Positions 1 through 14,345 of a DNA stretch of 64,000 nucleotides are shown piece by piece. The position numbers and the translations under genes are program-made. Origin of the DNA: Cenococcum geophilum 1.58. Taxonomy: Eukaryota; Ascomycota; Dothideomycetes; Gloniales; Gloniaceae. Every line of letters starts with the position of its first letter. The first letter of the stretch is position 1. The stretch is taken from positions 310,001 to 374,000 of the forward strand of contig KV748249.1 in NCBI GenBank assembly GCA_001692895.1. Direction: 5' to 3'. Under the pieces are notes generated by a model. That model ran no database searches, was not told where the DNA came from, and saw only the letters and a program-made list of their open reading frames with translations.

Positions 1-337
1 TATGGGAAATAATAGTATAGCAATCAATCAATCACAAGGACTATATGTCCTGGTAAAGGAAGCAGTGGTTCCTAAGGAGTTTAAATATCTAAGGAGGATA
101 GGACGTAGCCGTAGGCCCGCAGGGCCGCCGCTACGGACAAACATGGCAAAACGGGGTTTTTCATCCTACTGAGGTGGCTCATAGGGTTTTTCCTCCCCTA
201 ACTATAGGGTTTTTCTTCCTGTAAACTATAAGTTTTTCCCCCTATAACGAAGTAGTCTGTGTGGGCCGTATAGGATCCGTATCAGACGTTAAGCAATAAG
301 AATATTATTATTATTATATTAATATTATATCTATACT
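1..337. other. Unassigned AT-rich stretch with GTTTTTC repeats
   Basis: No gene is supported here. Between about 150 and 245 the motif GGGTTTTTC, or a close variant, occurs four times at 25-35 base spacing. A GC-rich patch lies at 105-140 and an ATT-rich run at 300-330. It is probably the edge of another old repeat, but no terminal repeat or coding motif lets me name it. Confidence 0.4.
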
Positions 338-435
338 TATAAGGGTATAGAGAGGCTTTAGAGTAGATTTAAAGGAATAAAATATATTCTATCTAAATCT
401 AGGGGTATAGCTCTTATAGAGAATAAGACGTTGCG
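338..435 (-). mobile_element. Relic LTR fragment of the B family, reversed
   Basis: This segment is the reverse complement of the last ~100 bases of the element B LTR (compare 1690-1788), with transition differences. It stops exactly where the LTR of element A begins (436), so A appears to have inserted into this older LTR. It is the oldest layer I can see in the nest. Confidence 0.7.
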
Positions 436-715
436 TATTACGGCACTAATAGAAAACGGTGGATTATGGCGGATAATTTTAGACAGTTTTATATAGTTGC
501 AGTTACGTGACTAGAGGATCGTATATAGCTTCAAGCGGCGCTCCCCTTCTTCTCCTTTCCTTTTTTTAGCTTTAGATTCTCGTTTATAGACAATCCAATT
601 ATATAGGCTTGCGCGTCCCTTTTACTGTACCCATGCCTTAATTAACTAAGTCGCTAATATTATCTAAAGCTTACTCTACTCTTTCTTCCTAAGAAGGAAC
701 TTAAAAATATTTACA
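436..715 (+). repeat. 5' LTR of element A
   Basis: About 280 bases that align with the reverse complement of the D right LTR (36822-37079), ending in TTTACA. The internal region follows directly. The 5' flank is the relic B-family LTR. Confidence 0.7.
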
Positions 716-1486
716 AGACTATAAATAGGACAAGAACATAAAATAGGACCCTAAGGACATTAATAGGACCCTAAGGACATTACTAGGACTATAAGGATAG
801 GACCTAAAAGAAAAGAATAAAACTATAAGGAAAGGACCTATAAGATATATATAGACTAAAACCCCTAAAGAAATTACCTAATACCTTTACTACTATGCCA
901 CGAAATATAGTAGTAGGTAAAGCAGCTATAGGACCCTTAAATACTTTAGATAAAAAAACAATTAACGTTTTAACCCCCTAGGCGGAGCTTACAGCTACTA
1001 ATACCGAAATTAAATAACTATAAGAGCTGCTTAAAGCTAGAGATACCCCTATATCTAATAATAAGTCATTATTAAACAACTAAAGACTTACTATAGTCCT
1101 TTAGGCCCTATCCTAGCGCCTTAGTAGATCCACTAAGGCCTATATAGTACTAAAGCGGTTAGTAAAGGTTACGGATCCCCTACTACTTATAAACGGAACC
1201 AACCCTATATTTAATAATTGGAAGCTTTAATTACGGAATAAGCTTAAAGTTAATATAGATTACTTCCCTAACGCCTAAGCCAGAATAGCCTATATCTTTA
1301 GCCGTACTAGCGGAGACGCCTAAACGCATTTACGCCCGTAATATACTAAAGACTTAGTAAAACCCTTTATCTCTAAAGAAGAAATAATTAAATACTTATC
1401 TTCTATTTATAGACCCTTTTAAAGTATAAAACGCCCGCCTTAGCTATAAAAGCCTAAATATAAAAACAATAGAGACCTTTTTAGCC

Positions 1487-1788
1487 TGTAACGGGACTAG
1501 CCCAGTTACAGTAGGAATGTCTCGGTGAAACACTCGACAGACGAATTCCGACGCTTTAACCGAATTCTGCTAGATTAATCGAATTACCGAAGTCCGTTAA
1601 AGACCGCGTGCGTATATGCGCACGTATTAACCACCAAGCCCCTAACTATTTAATTATATAATTCTCTTATTATTCCCTTCTCTTCTTTATATAACGTCTT
1701 ATTCTTAGCAAGAGCTATATACCCTTAGATTTAGATAGAATTTATATTATTCCTTTAAATCTTCCTAAAGTCTCTCCGCGCCCTTATA
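1487..1788 (+). repeat. 5' LTR of element B
   Basis: 302 bases starting TGTAACGGGACTAG and ending CCCTTATA (ancestral CA end altered). It is preceded by TSD TAGCC. Confidence 0.88.
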
Positions 1789-4700
1789 TTACGTTGCGTT
1801 AATACTAATACCCTTAAAATAGCAAACGAACTTAAATCCGCTATAATAACTATTATAGCCCTAGTTAGGGAATAAATAACTATAATATAACAGTCCTTTA
1901 TGAATGCCTTAGCCTAGCAATAAACTATACTAGAAGCTTAGCATTAGTAATTGATTAAAGCAATATATAAAGAACTCTACGACGTCAAAGTACTTGCGTT
2001 AGAGACCCTAATAGCAACACCTATAAATAAAATTAAAATAACTGTATATAAACCCAACCTATTAAATATAAACCCTAAACTAGTAATAGTAGCTTAACCC
2101 GTACCTATAATGAACCTAGTGCCTACTATAAAATCTAAAAAGCTCCCTAACCCTCCAATATTTAATAGAAATTAAAATAACCTACGCCCCTTTATAACTA
2201 AGCTCCGTCTTAAACTTTTAATAAACTATAACTAATACCCTACTAAAGCTAGCAAGATTAGCTATAGAATATCTTATTTAAGTAAAGATACTATATAAAC
2301 TATAGACCTATTCTTCCGTAACGCCACCTTTATTAATTTTAAAATCTTTATCTCTCTACTAGAATAAACGTATAATAACACTAGCCGCGAATATATAGCT
2401 GTTACTAAACTTAAAAACCTATAATAACGGAACCGAGACTTTACCAGCTTTTTTTTCGGAATTTTTAGACCTTATTAGTAAACTAGATTAGAATAAAGCC
2501 GCTAAAGTTACTACTCTCCATTAAGCTATTTTAGATAAAATTAGAGCACAGTTAGTAGGTAGAGAATTACTAAAGAACTTACCCAAATTTGCTATAATAT
2601 ATTAACGAATTAATAAGGACCTTTAATATAACAAATAGACTTATTCCCTAAAGCTAACTACACCTTACGTTTAAAACTCTATAAAACTAATATATACCCT
2701 AAAGCGCGACCCGTCTTTAAGACCTAAAAGCCCTATATATAACCCTATAGACCTTAACGCTACTTAATCCTATATACCCTTAGGAACCAACAAATAAAGA
2801 ATATAAGCCGTAAATAGAGAATATTTCGGATGTAGAAAAAGGGATATATTTAAAGGGATTGCCAAACACACCCTTTTAAAAAGGTCTGTTGTAGCTCCTC
2901 TTAGTCCTTAAGTCGCACTTATTCTATAAATTATACTTAGTTGCTATAAAGCATCTTACCTTTAGTTAATTTAGAAAACAAATTATCCTAGGGCTAAGTC
3001 GCGCCTTAGAATAAGAAGTGGAAGAGCATAAATATCTAAGCTCTTTTAGCGCTAATATATAACACAACTCCCTTAATATACTTAGCGAAATTTAAATACT
3101 TAAAAAATAGAAGGAAGTATAAATCCTTATAGATAGCAGAGCTACTAGTATAGGCTTTATTAATACAAACTACGCAAAAACTTAATGCTTAAATTTAAAG
3201 AAACTTAATAAGCCCTAAGGCCTATAAGGCTTTAATAGTAAGCCTTTAATATATAGCAAACTAACGTACTATGCTCTTATAAAGATGCGGATAGGCGAAT
3301 ACCTTAAATATATTTCCCTATTTGTGACACCCTTAAAGCATTATAAGGTAATACTCGGATATAAATAGCTAAAATAATATAACCCTTTAATTAGCTAGGT
3401 TAAAGAAATACTAAAATTCTATATAACCTACTGTCGAAGTTATTGCTTAAAATACTACTTACCCTATAAATATATACACGACTATTTAAATTTAATATAA
3501 TATAAATTGCCCTTACTATAAACCTTAAACTAATATAATAAAGTTACAACTACTAATCGCGGTAAAGAATGCGAAGATAATATATTAAAACCCCTTAAAA
3601 TTTGTATAGTATAAGCCGCACCCTTTTACTTATTAGTAAGAAAACGAGACTATAAGATCTTTACTATGATACTAGAAGATATTAAGAAAGCGTTGGAACT
3701 AAAGCAATATATTAACCTCCGACCCTTTATACCTAAAGAATATTACAATCTAATTAATACGTTTAAGAAATAATTCGTAGACTAACTACCCCCGTATTAA
3801 GATAAGTATGATTTTAAGATAGAACTTAAACTTAGTATAATGCCAAAGTTCGGCCTGTTATACGGTATATTATAAGAAGAGCTGCTTATAATGCGATAAT
3901 ACCTTAAAGAGCACCTAAAGAAAGGATTTATTCGCCCTAGTTAATTACTATTCGCCTTGCTTATACTATTTATTAAGAAACCTAAAGGAGGCTTAAGGTT
4001 CTATGTCAATTATCGAGCCCTAAATATAATTATGATTTAAAACCGATATCTAATTCCTCTACTTTAAGAAACGCTTAACTACTTAGTAAAAGCACAATAC
4101 TTTATAAAGCTTAACGTAGTCACTGCCTTTAATTAAATCCGTGTTTATAAAGGAGATAAGAAGTATATAGCTTTCTATATATAATAGGGACTTTTTAAAT
4201 ACCTAGTAATGCTATTTGGTATAAAAAACGGTCCTAGTATATTTTAGTAATATATTAATAATACGCTTTGCGAATTCCTTAATGTATTTATTACCGCGTA
4301 TATTAATAATATTTTAATTTACTTATCTTCGCTTTCTAAGTATTAAAAGCACGTCTAAATAGTCCTTAAACGCCTGCAAGACGCGGGCTTATAATGCGAT
4401 ATTAAGAAATATAAGTTTTATATATCTAAAGTTATATACTTAGGCCTAATTATATCCCACAACGGAATTAAAATGGACCCTAAAAAAATTACTATAATTA
4501 TAAACCGGGAAAGTTCTAGTAGCGTATAAGATATCTAAGGATTTCTAGGATTCGCAAATTTCTACTATTAATTTATTAATTACTTCTTAAAAATTGTTTA
4601 GCTATTAGTAAACTTAATAAGGAAAAATTTAAAATTTAAATAGACTACTAAATATAAATAAGCTTTTAACGACCTGAAATATTGTTTTATAACTGCTTTA

Positions 4701-7142
4701 ATTCTCGCCCACTTTAATCTGGACCTTAAATACATCGTTAAAATAGACTTGTCTAATTATGCACTAGAAGGAGTGTTATTGCAATATAATAAGAACGGCG
4801 AGCTATACCTAGTAGCCTTTCTCTCCTAGAAACTTACCCCTACTAAATTAAACTATAAGATATATAATAAGGAACTGCTTATAATTGTTAAATGCTTTAA
4901 ATAATAGCGTCCAGAACTTAAAGGATCGCTGTTTTTAATACGCGTATTAACAGACTATAAAAACCTATAGTACTTTATAACTATAAAGCAATTAACGCAG
5001 CGCTAAATTCGTTGGGCCGAATACCTCTTATAATTTAACTTTAAGATTATGTACTAACCTAGTAAACTTAATTAGAAGCCTAACTTATTAATATAATAAT
5101 TATAGAACTTACCTATAAACGCCTCTACTAAACGGATTATAAATTAATCGCGAATTTTACTACCCCCTAAACGCTTTAAAAAACTACGCCCTATATTTTT
5201 AGACGCGGAGCTTAATAGGAATAAATTGGAAATTAATAAGTGGGATATAGAAATTAATAAATTAATAGAGTATAAATATAAGAACGACCCCTAAATAATA
5301 GATATAATAAAAGCGATTTAAATAGGGAAAAGACAATATAAAGATATTATACTCGCTAAATGCAAAATCCGTAATAATCGGTTATACTATTAATAGAAGA
5401 TAGTAGTCCCAAATTCTAAACCCTTACAATTTAAGATACTTAAATTTATATACAATTCCCCTATAGTAGGGCATCCTGGCTGTATAAAGACCTATAAGAT
5501 TATCTAATAAGTATATTACTGGCCTATAATGTACGACTATATACAAAAATACGTTTAAGTATATAGAATATGCGTGCGTAGGAAGACCTCTTATATAAAG
5601 AAGTAAGGAGTACTTTAACCGTTACCAATTCTAATATAAAGATGGCGAGATATCTTAATTGACTTTATAGTTAACCTACTTAACAGTAATAGGTTTATAA
5701 ATGTTATAGTAGTTGTTAACCATCTTATAAAAATGCGATATATAATTTCTATGGACTTAATTAATGCAATATTAGTAGTTGAATGTTTTATTAAGTATAT
5801 CTTTAAGCTATATAGACTCCCTAATTTAATAATATCTAATTATAGAAGCCAGTTCGTTTTAGACTTTTAGTAAGCCCTATATAAACAATTAAGCATATAA
5901 ACACGACTCTTAACTATATTTTATCTAAAGATAAATAGTTAAACTAAAATTATAAACGCGATTATAGAATAATACCTATAAATATACTGCTCCTACCTAT
6001 AAGACGACTGGGAAAAGTGGCTACTATTAGCTAAGTTTACTGCAAATAATATAAAAAACGAATTAATAGGCGTAACGCCGTTCTACGCAACCTATAGATA
6101 AGACCCTTAACTTAGATTTAAACTATAACCCAAAATTAATATAATAGGACCTATAATTAAGAGGATTTAACTAATTAACGCGTATAACATCGCCAATTAA
6201 ATAAAGCAGTTAATAGAACTATTATAAAGTAAATTAGCGTACGCTTAAACGGTATAGGAATAGTATATAAACAAAGAATAAGCTCCCGCATAGGACTTTA
6301 AGAAAGGTAATATAGTTTACCTAAATATATAAAACCTAAAGACTTAATAACCCTTAAAGAAACTAGACTAGAAGTTTATGGGCCTATACTAAGTTAAGAA
6401 GAAACTAAGCCTATACGTTTATAAACTTAAACTACTAACTAAGATAAAAATATATTTAACGTTTTACGTAAACTTACTATAACCCTTAAAGGGTAAACCT
6501 ATAACTTGCGAAGTACCACTGCTACCTTCTATAATTATTAATAACGGCAACGGCTCTTACTTTATTAACTTAATTAACGATATATAATAGAAGATATAAT
6601 CTAAATAATTTAAACTTCTTATTAAATAGGAAGGATATATAAAATATAAACTTGGAAAACCTATAACTAGATTAAAACTAACGCGCCTTCCCTAGTAAAA
6701 AAATTCCATAAAGACCATCCTTCGCGGCCTACTTTAACTAGATAGACACGATATAAAAGCAAATAATTACTATTTAATATAAATACACAAAACATAATAG
6801 CAGGAAGCTTAAAATTAAAAAGAATTTAAAATACGTTATAACGTTTATAATACAATTACGTAATACGTAAGATATTAAGGAACTTTAACTACTAGTTAAA
6901 GTTATCTAATTAGTTAGATCCGCCTTACTAAGACCTACTATAAAAATATTAGTCCTGCTTACCGCCTTAACTAAGCTAATAGTAATTTTCTATTCCGGGA
7001 ATAGAAAATCCTAATTAGCCTATTTAATGATAAAATTAGTAAAACTCTATACTACTACCTAACGCGAAAACATAATACGCAATAAGTTATAAGTCTTAAC
7101 TAAAATTAAATTATTTAGACCTTTAGCTAAAAGGGGGGGTAC

Positions 7143-7266
7143 TATAATAGGACTAGCCTAGTTATAGTAGGAATGTCTTAGTAAAATACTTAATAGACGA
7201 ATTCTAACGCTTTAACCGAATTCTGCTAGATTAATTAAATTACCGAAGTCCGTTAAAGACCGCGTG
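7143..7266 (+). repeat. 3' LTR of element B, left part
   Basis: The first ~124 bases of the 3' LTR, matching 1487-1610 with transitions only as far as I checked. It is cut by insertion of B2 at a GCGTG-like site and resumes at about 14166. Confidence 0.85.
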
Positions 7267-7456
7267 TGTTATAGTGCTGCAATAAAGTAGACTGAATAAC
7301 TACGTTATGGTATAAAGAGGGGAAGAAGGTGGAAAGGGGGTATTGTATATAAATAGTAGGGCTAGCCGCTAAGTCGCTAGTGGTGGGCCAGCTAATAGTA
7401 GGAAATAGTATAAGACAGTATAAAATAGTATGCGTTAGGTCAGTGCCGTAACAGTA
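7267..7456 (-). repeat. 3' LTR of element B2
   Basis: 190 bases, TGTTATAG...CAGTA. It pairs with 13976-14165, and the differences I see are transitions. Confidence 0.87.
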
Positions 7457-10400
7457 CTTCTTTCCCCTAAATAGTTTGGTCCCTAAACTAAATAGATAAC
7501 TTAAAAATAGGTAGTATATAGGGTTGCCTATTTTTTACTATAAAGATATTAGTTCCGCTTACCACCCTTAACTAAGCTAATAGCGATTTTCTATGCCGGG
7601 TATGGAAAATCCTAATTAGTTAGTTTAGTGAGTAAGGTTGGTAGAACTTTACACCGCTACCTAAATTAATCCGCATGGCGTTTCTTAGCGAGAATTTGGC
7701 CAATTAGATAACTTTAACTATTGGTTAAAGTTCTATAACATCTTAACCACCACAAATTTTAATATAGTAGTTAACCATAACCTTAGCGTAACTTTTTCTT
7801 ATCTTATACCTAGTCTAGGGGTCTTAGCTTCTTAGGGTATTACTTATAAAAGCGCTATATAGCTTATTTATAACCCTTTAGGTTTTCCTCTAGCTGCTAG
7901 GTTATATCCTTATAATATTTCCATTTAATCTTATAAGTTAGGCCCTGGGGGTCTTCGTTATATATATTAAGGATTTTCTTAAACTCCTATTTGTCTTCTA
8001 TATTGCCGTTATTATCTCTCTCTACTACTCGTCCTTATATATTATAACGCTCTATAGTATTAATATTTACTTAGCTAGGGATCTCTTTAGCAGCCTAGAG
8101 GCGGATCTTAGATATATAAAAGGATTTATTTACTTAAATATAGTCTAGGAGGTCTACTATAACTGCCCCTTAGTATACTACGAGTATAGGGTACGGGCCG
8201 TCCCATTTATCGTCCTATTTCTTCTTAGGTCTGTTTGTCTTTATATTTTCTAAGCTAACTATAACTATATCGCCTTTGTAGAATAACGCGCTCTCGTCCC
8301 TATAGGTATTAGTATTATTTTTATAGCGTTGCTATAAAATCTAGGCTAGGGCCTTAAACTATATTAATATCCGCTTAAAGCGGTTGGCCATAGAGTCTAC
8401 GCGGAAGAACTCCTTCTTTGCTTATACTAATAGTATTAGTAAGTAGGGGCTAGTAGGCTTAATTCTAAGGTGAGGGTTAAAGCTATAGTTTATAAAAAAC
8501 GGGAAGATGCCTATGCTCTTATTAACTTGGTTATTTATAGTAAACTTAGCGAGCGGTAGGTAGTTAACCTAGTTATCCTATATAAAGCTAACAAAAGCAC
8601 GAAGGTATTTATTTACGGTAGCGTTAATAATTTCGGTTTAGCCATCCGTTTCTAGGTGCTAGGCTAAGCTTAGTTGCAAGGTTATCTTAAGGCGTTTACT
8701 TAGTTATTACTAGAAGTTACTAATAAATTATATACCGTAATCGGAGATAATTATACTTAGTATACTGTAGAGCTTATATACGTTATTAATAAAGCCATTA
8801 ACTAGCTCCTCTATTAAGAGTCCTATTACTAAAATAAGGTATTATATTTTAGTTAGGCGGTCTATAATAATAAGGATATATTTATATACCTTACCGTAGC
8901 GTTAGTATACCGGCAGCGTTATAATATAGTTAATTAAGATATTAGTTTACGGGCGGGTGGGTAATTCCAATAGCTTTAGGAAACTAGGTGGGGTAGAATA
9001 GGGGGTCTTAGTGCAAAAGTATAGGGCACAGTCTTTAATAAAGGTAGCCGTAAACTAGGAGATTCCTAGTTACTAGTATATTTAGTTTAAGAGGTTAAAA
9101 GTTTTAACCCAGCCGGGGTAATTAGCGGGGCTGCTGCTATAAGAGTAATAGGTAACTTCTAAGCGGAGGTCTAGGGCGTTAGGGATAAAGAGATATTAGC
9201 GGAAGTAGATCTATCCGTTAATAATACTATATTCCAACTTATTGTAATAAAGTAGTTTCCTAATCTTCTTTAGCTAATAATAAGCTTTCTAATTACGTAG
9301 GGCTGCCACTATATCTCTTGCGAGTTTGTTCTCCTAGTATCCTAGCCAGATTAACTTATCTAGTAACTTTTTGGCTATTTTAGGGTCTAGAGCGGCTATA
9401 AACTCTACGTTATTAGAGTTACGGGACTTATATAGTAATTCTTCTAAAATTATAGGGTTAACTTTTTAAAGTAGTATAGCAACTTAGGCTTAGTAGCGGA
9501 GGCATTTATTATTAGTATCCTTAGGCCTTATTCCTAGTAGCTAGCTTAGGGCGTTAGGGAGTATAGCTTTGCTATTAGGTCTGTATATAATTATAAAGTT
9601 AAACTATAAAAGGAACTCTGCCCACCAGACTTAGCACTAGTTTAGCTACTTAGTAGTTATAAACGTCTATAGGTTCTTATAGTTAGTAATAATTTTAAAC
9701 GGCTCCTTAGTCCCTTATAGCTTAGGACGCCATTTCTCTAAAGCCTTAACAATAGCTAAAAGTTCTTTATTATAGATTTTATAGTTATACTTTGGCGTAG
9801 AGTACTTTATAGAGAAGAATGCGACTGGTCTTAATTTTCCGTTATTATTATACTGGGAAAGGACTCCGCTGGAAGCCTAATTTAATATATCTATTTCTAC
9901 CACTATTTTCTTTATATAGTTATAGTATGCTAGTACTAGTGCTAAGGTAAAGGCTCCCTTAAGGGCCTTAAATAATTTGGCTTATTCTAGTCCCTATAGC
10001 TATCTAATATCCTTCTTTAGAAGTTTTGTTATAGGTGTAACAATAGCAGAGTAGCCTTAGATAAATTGTCGGTAGAAGTTTATAAAGCCGAGAAATTGTT
10101 ATAGTTCTTTAATTAATATTAGGTTATTCTATTTCTATAAGGCCTATACCTTTTTAGGGTCCATAGTTATACTATTAGTTAAGATAATTAAGCTAAGGTA
10201 TTTTATTTTAGTAGAGTAGAACTTAGACTTATTAATATTAATCTAAAGTCTAGCATTACTGAGTCTTTAGATAACTTTATTTATATGCTTAGTGTACTTA
10301 GTATATGTTTTAGAAAAGACAAGGACGTTATTAAGGTAGGTAGTGCAGTAGTCGTTAAGGGCGTTATGTAGAATATAGTTAATATAGTTTTAGAATATAG

Positions 10401-13400
10401 AGGGTGCGTTATAGAGGCTAAATAGTATAATTAGCATTTTATAGAGTCCGAACCGGGTAATAAATACTATAAGCTATTTATAGCCCTCTATAATCCGGAT
10501 CCGGTTAAACGCAGCAATTATATTAAGTTTAGTAAAGTACTTAGCACTATAGAGTGCGTTAAGTGTCTCGCGGATTAGTAGCAGTAGGTATTAATTCTTA
10601 ATAGTAACTATGTTTAGGCCTTAGTAGTTATAGCAAATTTATACACTGCTACTAGGCTTAGTAGCGAGGAGGAGTAGTACGGCAGCTAGTAAGGTTAATT
10701 CGCGGATAAAACCCTTATCTAGTATCTTATTAATCTACTTCTTTACACACCTAAGTTTAGTAGGTAAGAGTGGTCTATTTTTATAGTATAGGGCCTAGTT
10801 TCTGGGGGTGATCTTAATTTTATAGTCCCATAGTTGGTAAGGGGGTAGCTTATCTACGTTCTTAGGGAGGAAGTGCTTAATATATTTATTAAACTCCTTT
10901 AGTAGGCGTTGTAGAATATCTTTATAGGTTAATCCTAGTTTACCTTTTAGGAATTTTTTAACATTAGTGTCGACTATCTTCCGACGTAAAAGCTCGGGTT
11001 TAGTTTTTAGATTTATCTTAAAGAAGTTATAGAAATAGGGGGGGAGCACTTTACGGGCTTCCTTTATTATATAGTTGCCTTTTACTAGCCAGCGGAAAGA
11101 CCTTTCTAATAGGTACTTCTATTAGGCCTATAGGCAGCTCTTTAAGCAGCTATTAGTGCTTATCTTATTTAACTAGTTCTACTAGCTCCGCTATATAGAT
11201 CCTTATTACCTTTACATCTTTTTATTTATAGAACTGGGTAAAATTAATAGTATAAGTGTACTTAATATCGTCCAGGTTAGGGCGTGTCTAGTTCTCCGGT
11301 ACTATAGCTAGGCTAGCACAGCTTAGTTAGCCTAGGGGGGCGGAAATAAGGCGGCTGCCCTATATAGTACGCGTGGGAGACAGGTATAAGGTTAGGCGTT
11401 ATAGTGGCGCGGTTTCTATTATCTGGGTCTTAGTAGTTCCATAGCTAGTCCTTACTATAACGCGAGCTATAGTATACGCATATAGCATATAGCTTAGTTC
11501 TAGGTATTAGGCTAAGCGGCTAGGGTTTAAATGGTGCCTAGGTTAGGGTTAGATTCTTAGTAGTAGCGGCATAAAGCGGACCTTCTTCCTTAGTCTTAGC
11601 AGGGCTGGCTAGCCTATTATTTTAGTCTTAAGTGCTAGAGTAGTCCAGTCTTCCACTATCTTATTTCTTTGCAGCTATACGGGCTCCCCTTTATTAGGAA
11701 CGTCTTTTACTATTAGGGCTTTATATATAGTCCTAGGCACTAGGCTTAGTAGTACTAAGTATCCATATAAGGCGTCCCTACTAACGTCGGTTATCCCCTA
11801 TAGGAGGCAGTACCTAGAGTAGTAGTCTAAGTTAAAGCAAATCTTAAGTTTCCTAAAGCTGGGACGGGGCTCGTGCTTTTAAAGCCAGGGCATACCTAGA
11901 ATAATTAGGGTAGCGGGCAAGAGTTTAGTAATAAAAAAGAGTATAGCTTTAGTATAGAGGCCGATTAATATTCGGGTGGTAAAGTAGTCCGTAATAAGTA
12001 AAGTTAGGATACTATCTGCGAGGCGCAGTAGCCTAGGTGCCAGTAGCTTCTTAGTTATAATATTATACTTTTTTATAATAAACTCTGCGTCGGTAAATGC
12101 CATTATAGTACTACTAGAGTCCACTAGGCTTACTATATTAATATAAACTTAGGGGTATAGGTTATATAATAAGGAGAGTTAGGTTTAAATAAGGATTAAT
12201 TTCTTATCACTATTTACTAATTTAAGATTAAGTAGCAGTTTACTAATAGAAAGGATTAATTAATTTAGTAATAGGGACCTAATCTTCTTATCTTCCTCCT
12301 TATATAGTTTAGACCCTTAAATATAACTTAGTTTAAGGGTTTACCTTTTAATAACTAGGGTATGGGGCTGTCTTAGTAGGGTGGTCTAGTGTCCGTCTAG
12401 CTAGTAGTATCGGTCTTAGTTTCGGTTAGGGTATAGAAAGACAATACCTTACTAATAATATGGCTATATTCATATTCGCTAGCATAAAGTCGCTAATACT
12501 AGGCGTTATTAATGGGTTGGGCTCCTATATAGGGCATAGTTTGGAGTAACTAAGCCGTAGGGTTAAAGGGGGGGGGGTCGTCCGCCGCGGCTATAATAGG
12601 CTCCGTAGTCGCCGCGTCCATAATAGACTCCACGGTTATTAGTTCGCGTTATTTAACAAAGTAGCATTAGGACTAGGTTTACTGTCTTAGTAGGGTTATA
12701 GGTATTCTTTTAGTGGCCGGGCAGGCCACAGGTAAGGCACAGTTTATTATTAACGCGGCGCTTACGCTCTATATCTAAGATTCCATTAAGGTCTATAGAT
12801 TCTCTAGTTATTGCTAGGGTTAGGGTTAATATAGGGGCAGGGGCTTAGGCAGGTAGGCAGTAGTTAGCGTTCTTCTTAAGGTTAGCTTAGTGTACATAGT
12901 TCGCGAGGTTTTTAGTAAATATATCCATCTACTTACTCTAACCTATATAGTTACTATTATTAATTTTATAGGCAAGTCTAAGTACTAGCTCTTCTATCTT
13001 TAAAGAGATAAACTTTTAGAGTAGGTCCACCTTCTATTCGTCTATCTTCTTAGCGCGGACTATTAGCTTATTAAGCTCTCCCTTCTAGAACCAGTAATTA
13101 CGCTCGCCCTAAGGGAAATAGTTAAGCTTGTTCTTTATAACCTATATTATATTAAGGACCTTATAGTGGGCAGTAAGGTCTTTAAGCATATCTTCCTTAG
13201 TAGGCCATTTCTACATAAATATGTTGTTTAAGTTCTTATATATAAGCTCTAGGCCCTGCTTAATAAACTTATAGGCCTTATCCTCTAGTATATCCGAGAT
13301 ATAAAGGATCTAGAACTAAACTATATTAAAGTAGTCCTAATCCCGGTCAAAGACTCCCTTAATCTTAATATGCTAGGTTTTAAAATTAGCTTATTATTCT

Positions 13401-13975
13401 AGCTGGGTACCTTTTCCGCTAAATATTAGCGGGTCTTTAAATCTCCATTTTTTCTACTAGGTTACTACCATTATTATAGGGGTTAATTATTTTAGAACGG
13501 TAATAGTCTCTATTTAGGAGTTAATAGTTCCTATCTAAAAAGTAATAAGGGCACTAAGGTTTTTGTTGGCTTTCTTATTAGCGGTGTTTGTATTATATAT
13601 ACACTATAGTCTAGCTTTAATATTATTAAGGAACTTGTTGGTATAGTTAACAAGGGTAAGGTAAGCTTTACTAGGCTTAAAGGTCTTAAGGTATAGTAGG
13701 GAGCAGCGGATTGTCTATGCGATATTAGGGTATATCTCTATAAAGAGGTCTATAAAAACGTCACGGGGGTTCTAGGTTTCGGCCATTTCAGCATTATTAG
13801 TGTCGCCTATCTGGGCGCTAGGTAAAAACTAAGGATTATTCTAGGACTGTGCTAGGGACGTATTGGTTTTAGCAGAGGCGCGCGTAGGTCGCGATTGCTC
13901 TAGGGCGGAGGTTAATTAGCTAGGATATAAGGAATTAGTAATCGCAACGGGACGCAAATTAAAGATACTATAAAC

Positions 13976-14165
13976 TGTTATAGTGCTGTAATAAAGTAGA
14001 CTAAATAACTACGTTGTAGTATAAAGAGGGGAAGAAGGTGGAAAGGGGGTATTATATATAAATAGTAGGGCCAGCCGCTAAGTCGCTAGTGGTGGGCTAG
14101 CTAATAGTAGGAAACAGTATAAGATAGTATAAAACAGTATGCGTTAGGTTAGTGCTGTAATAGCA
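13976..14165 (-). repeat. 5' LTR of element B2
   Basis: 190 bases, TGTTATAG...TAGCA, the partner of 7267-7456. It abuts the resumed B LTR. Confidence 0.87.
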
Positions 14166-14345
14166 TGCGTGTATGCATACGCATCAACCACTAAGCCCCT
14201 AACTATTTAATTATATAATTCTCTTATTATTCCCTTCTCTTNTTTACGTAACGTCTTGTTCTTAGCAAGAGCTATATACCCTTAGATTTAGATAAAATTT
14301 ATATTATTCCTTTAAATCTTCCTAAAGTCTCTCCGCGCCCTTATA
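14166..14345 (+). repeat. 3' LTR of element B, right part
   Basis: Continuation of the split 3' LTR, matching 1608-1788. It ends immediately before the TSD TAGCC at 14346-14350, after which the gag region of A resumes. Confidence 0.87.

Larger units (their letters stand above)
7267..14165 (-). mobile_element. Element B2: Ty3/Gypsy chromovirus, minus strand, broken
   Basis: A Gypsy element inserted in the 3' LTR of B, with 190-bp LTRs at 7267-7456 and 13976-14165. The coding sense is minus: gag lies toward 13.8-12.6 kb, then a region starting reverse transcriptase (an open stretch at 10795-11049 with the PPYQLWDYKI motif typical of the Gypsy RT start), a YLxD-box-like motif near 10.31-10.36 kb, an integrase-like region at 9.1-8.1 kb, and a chromodomain-like segment at 7.84-7.96 kb. 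The reverse complement of the bases next to the left LTR is AGGGGAAAGAAG, a good polypurine tract. The TSD is GCGTG-like but ambiguous by 1-2 bases. The element is whole in outline and broken by very many RIP-type stops. Confidence 0.87.
1487..14345 (+). mobile_element. Element B: Ty3/Gypsy chromovirus-like LTR retrotransposon, broken
   Basis: A plus-strand Gypsy element bounded by LTRs 1487-1788 and 7143 to about 7266 plus 14166/14167-14345; the second LTR is split by element B2. The 5-bp TSD TAGCC lies at 1482-1486 and 14346-14350. The target is the gag region of A, whose sequence continues on both sides. A gag-like region lies at about 1.9-2.6 kb, reverse transcriptase at about 3.9-4.7 kb, an integrase-like region at about 5.4-6.2 kb, and a chromodomain-like segment near 6.54-6.72 kb. 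A purine run at 7130-7140 next to the 3' LTR is the expected polypurine tract. The element is structurally complete apart from the insertion, but broken by dozens of RIP-type stops. Confidence 0.88.
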
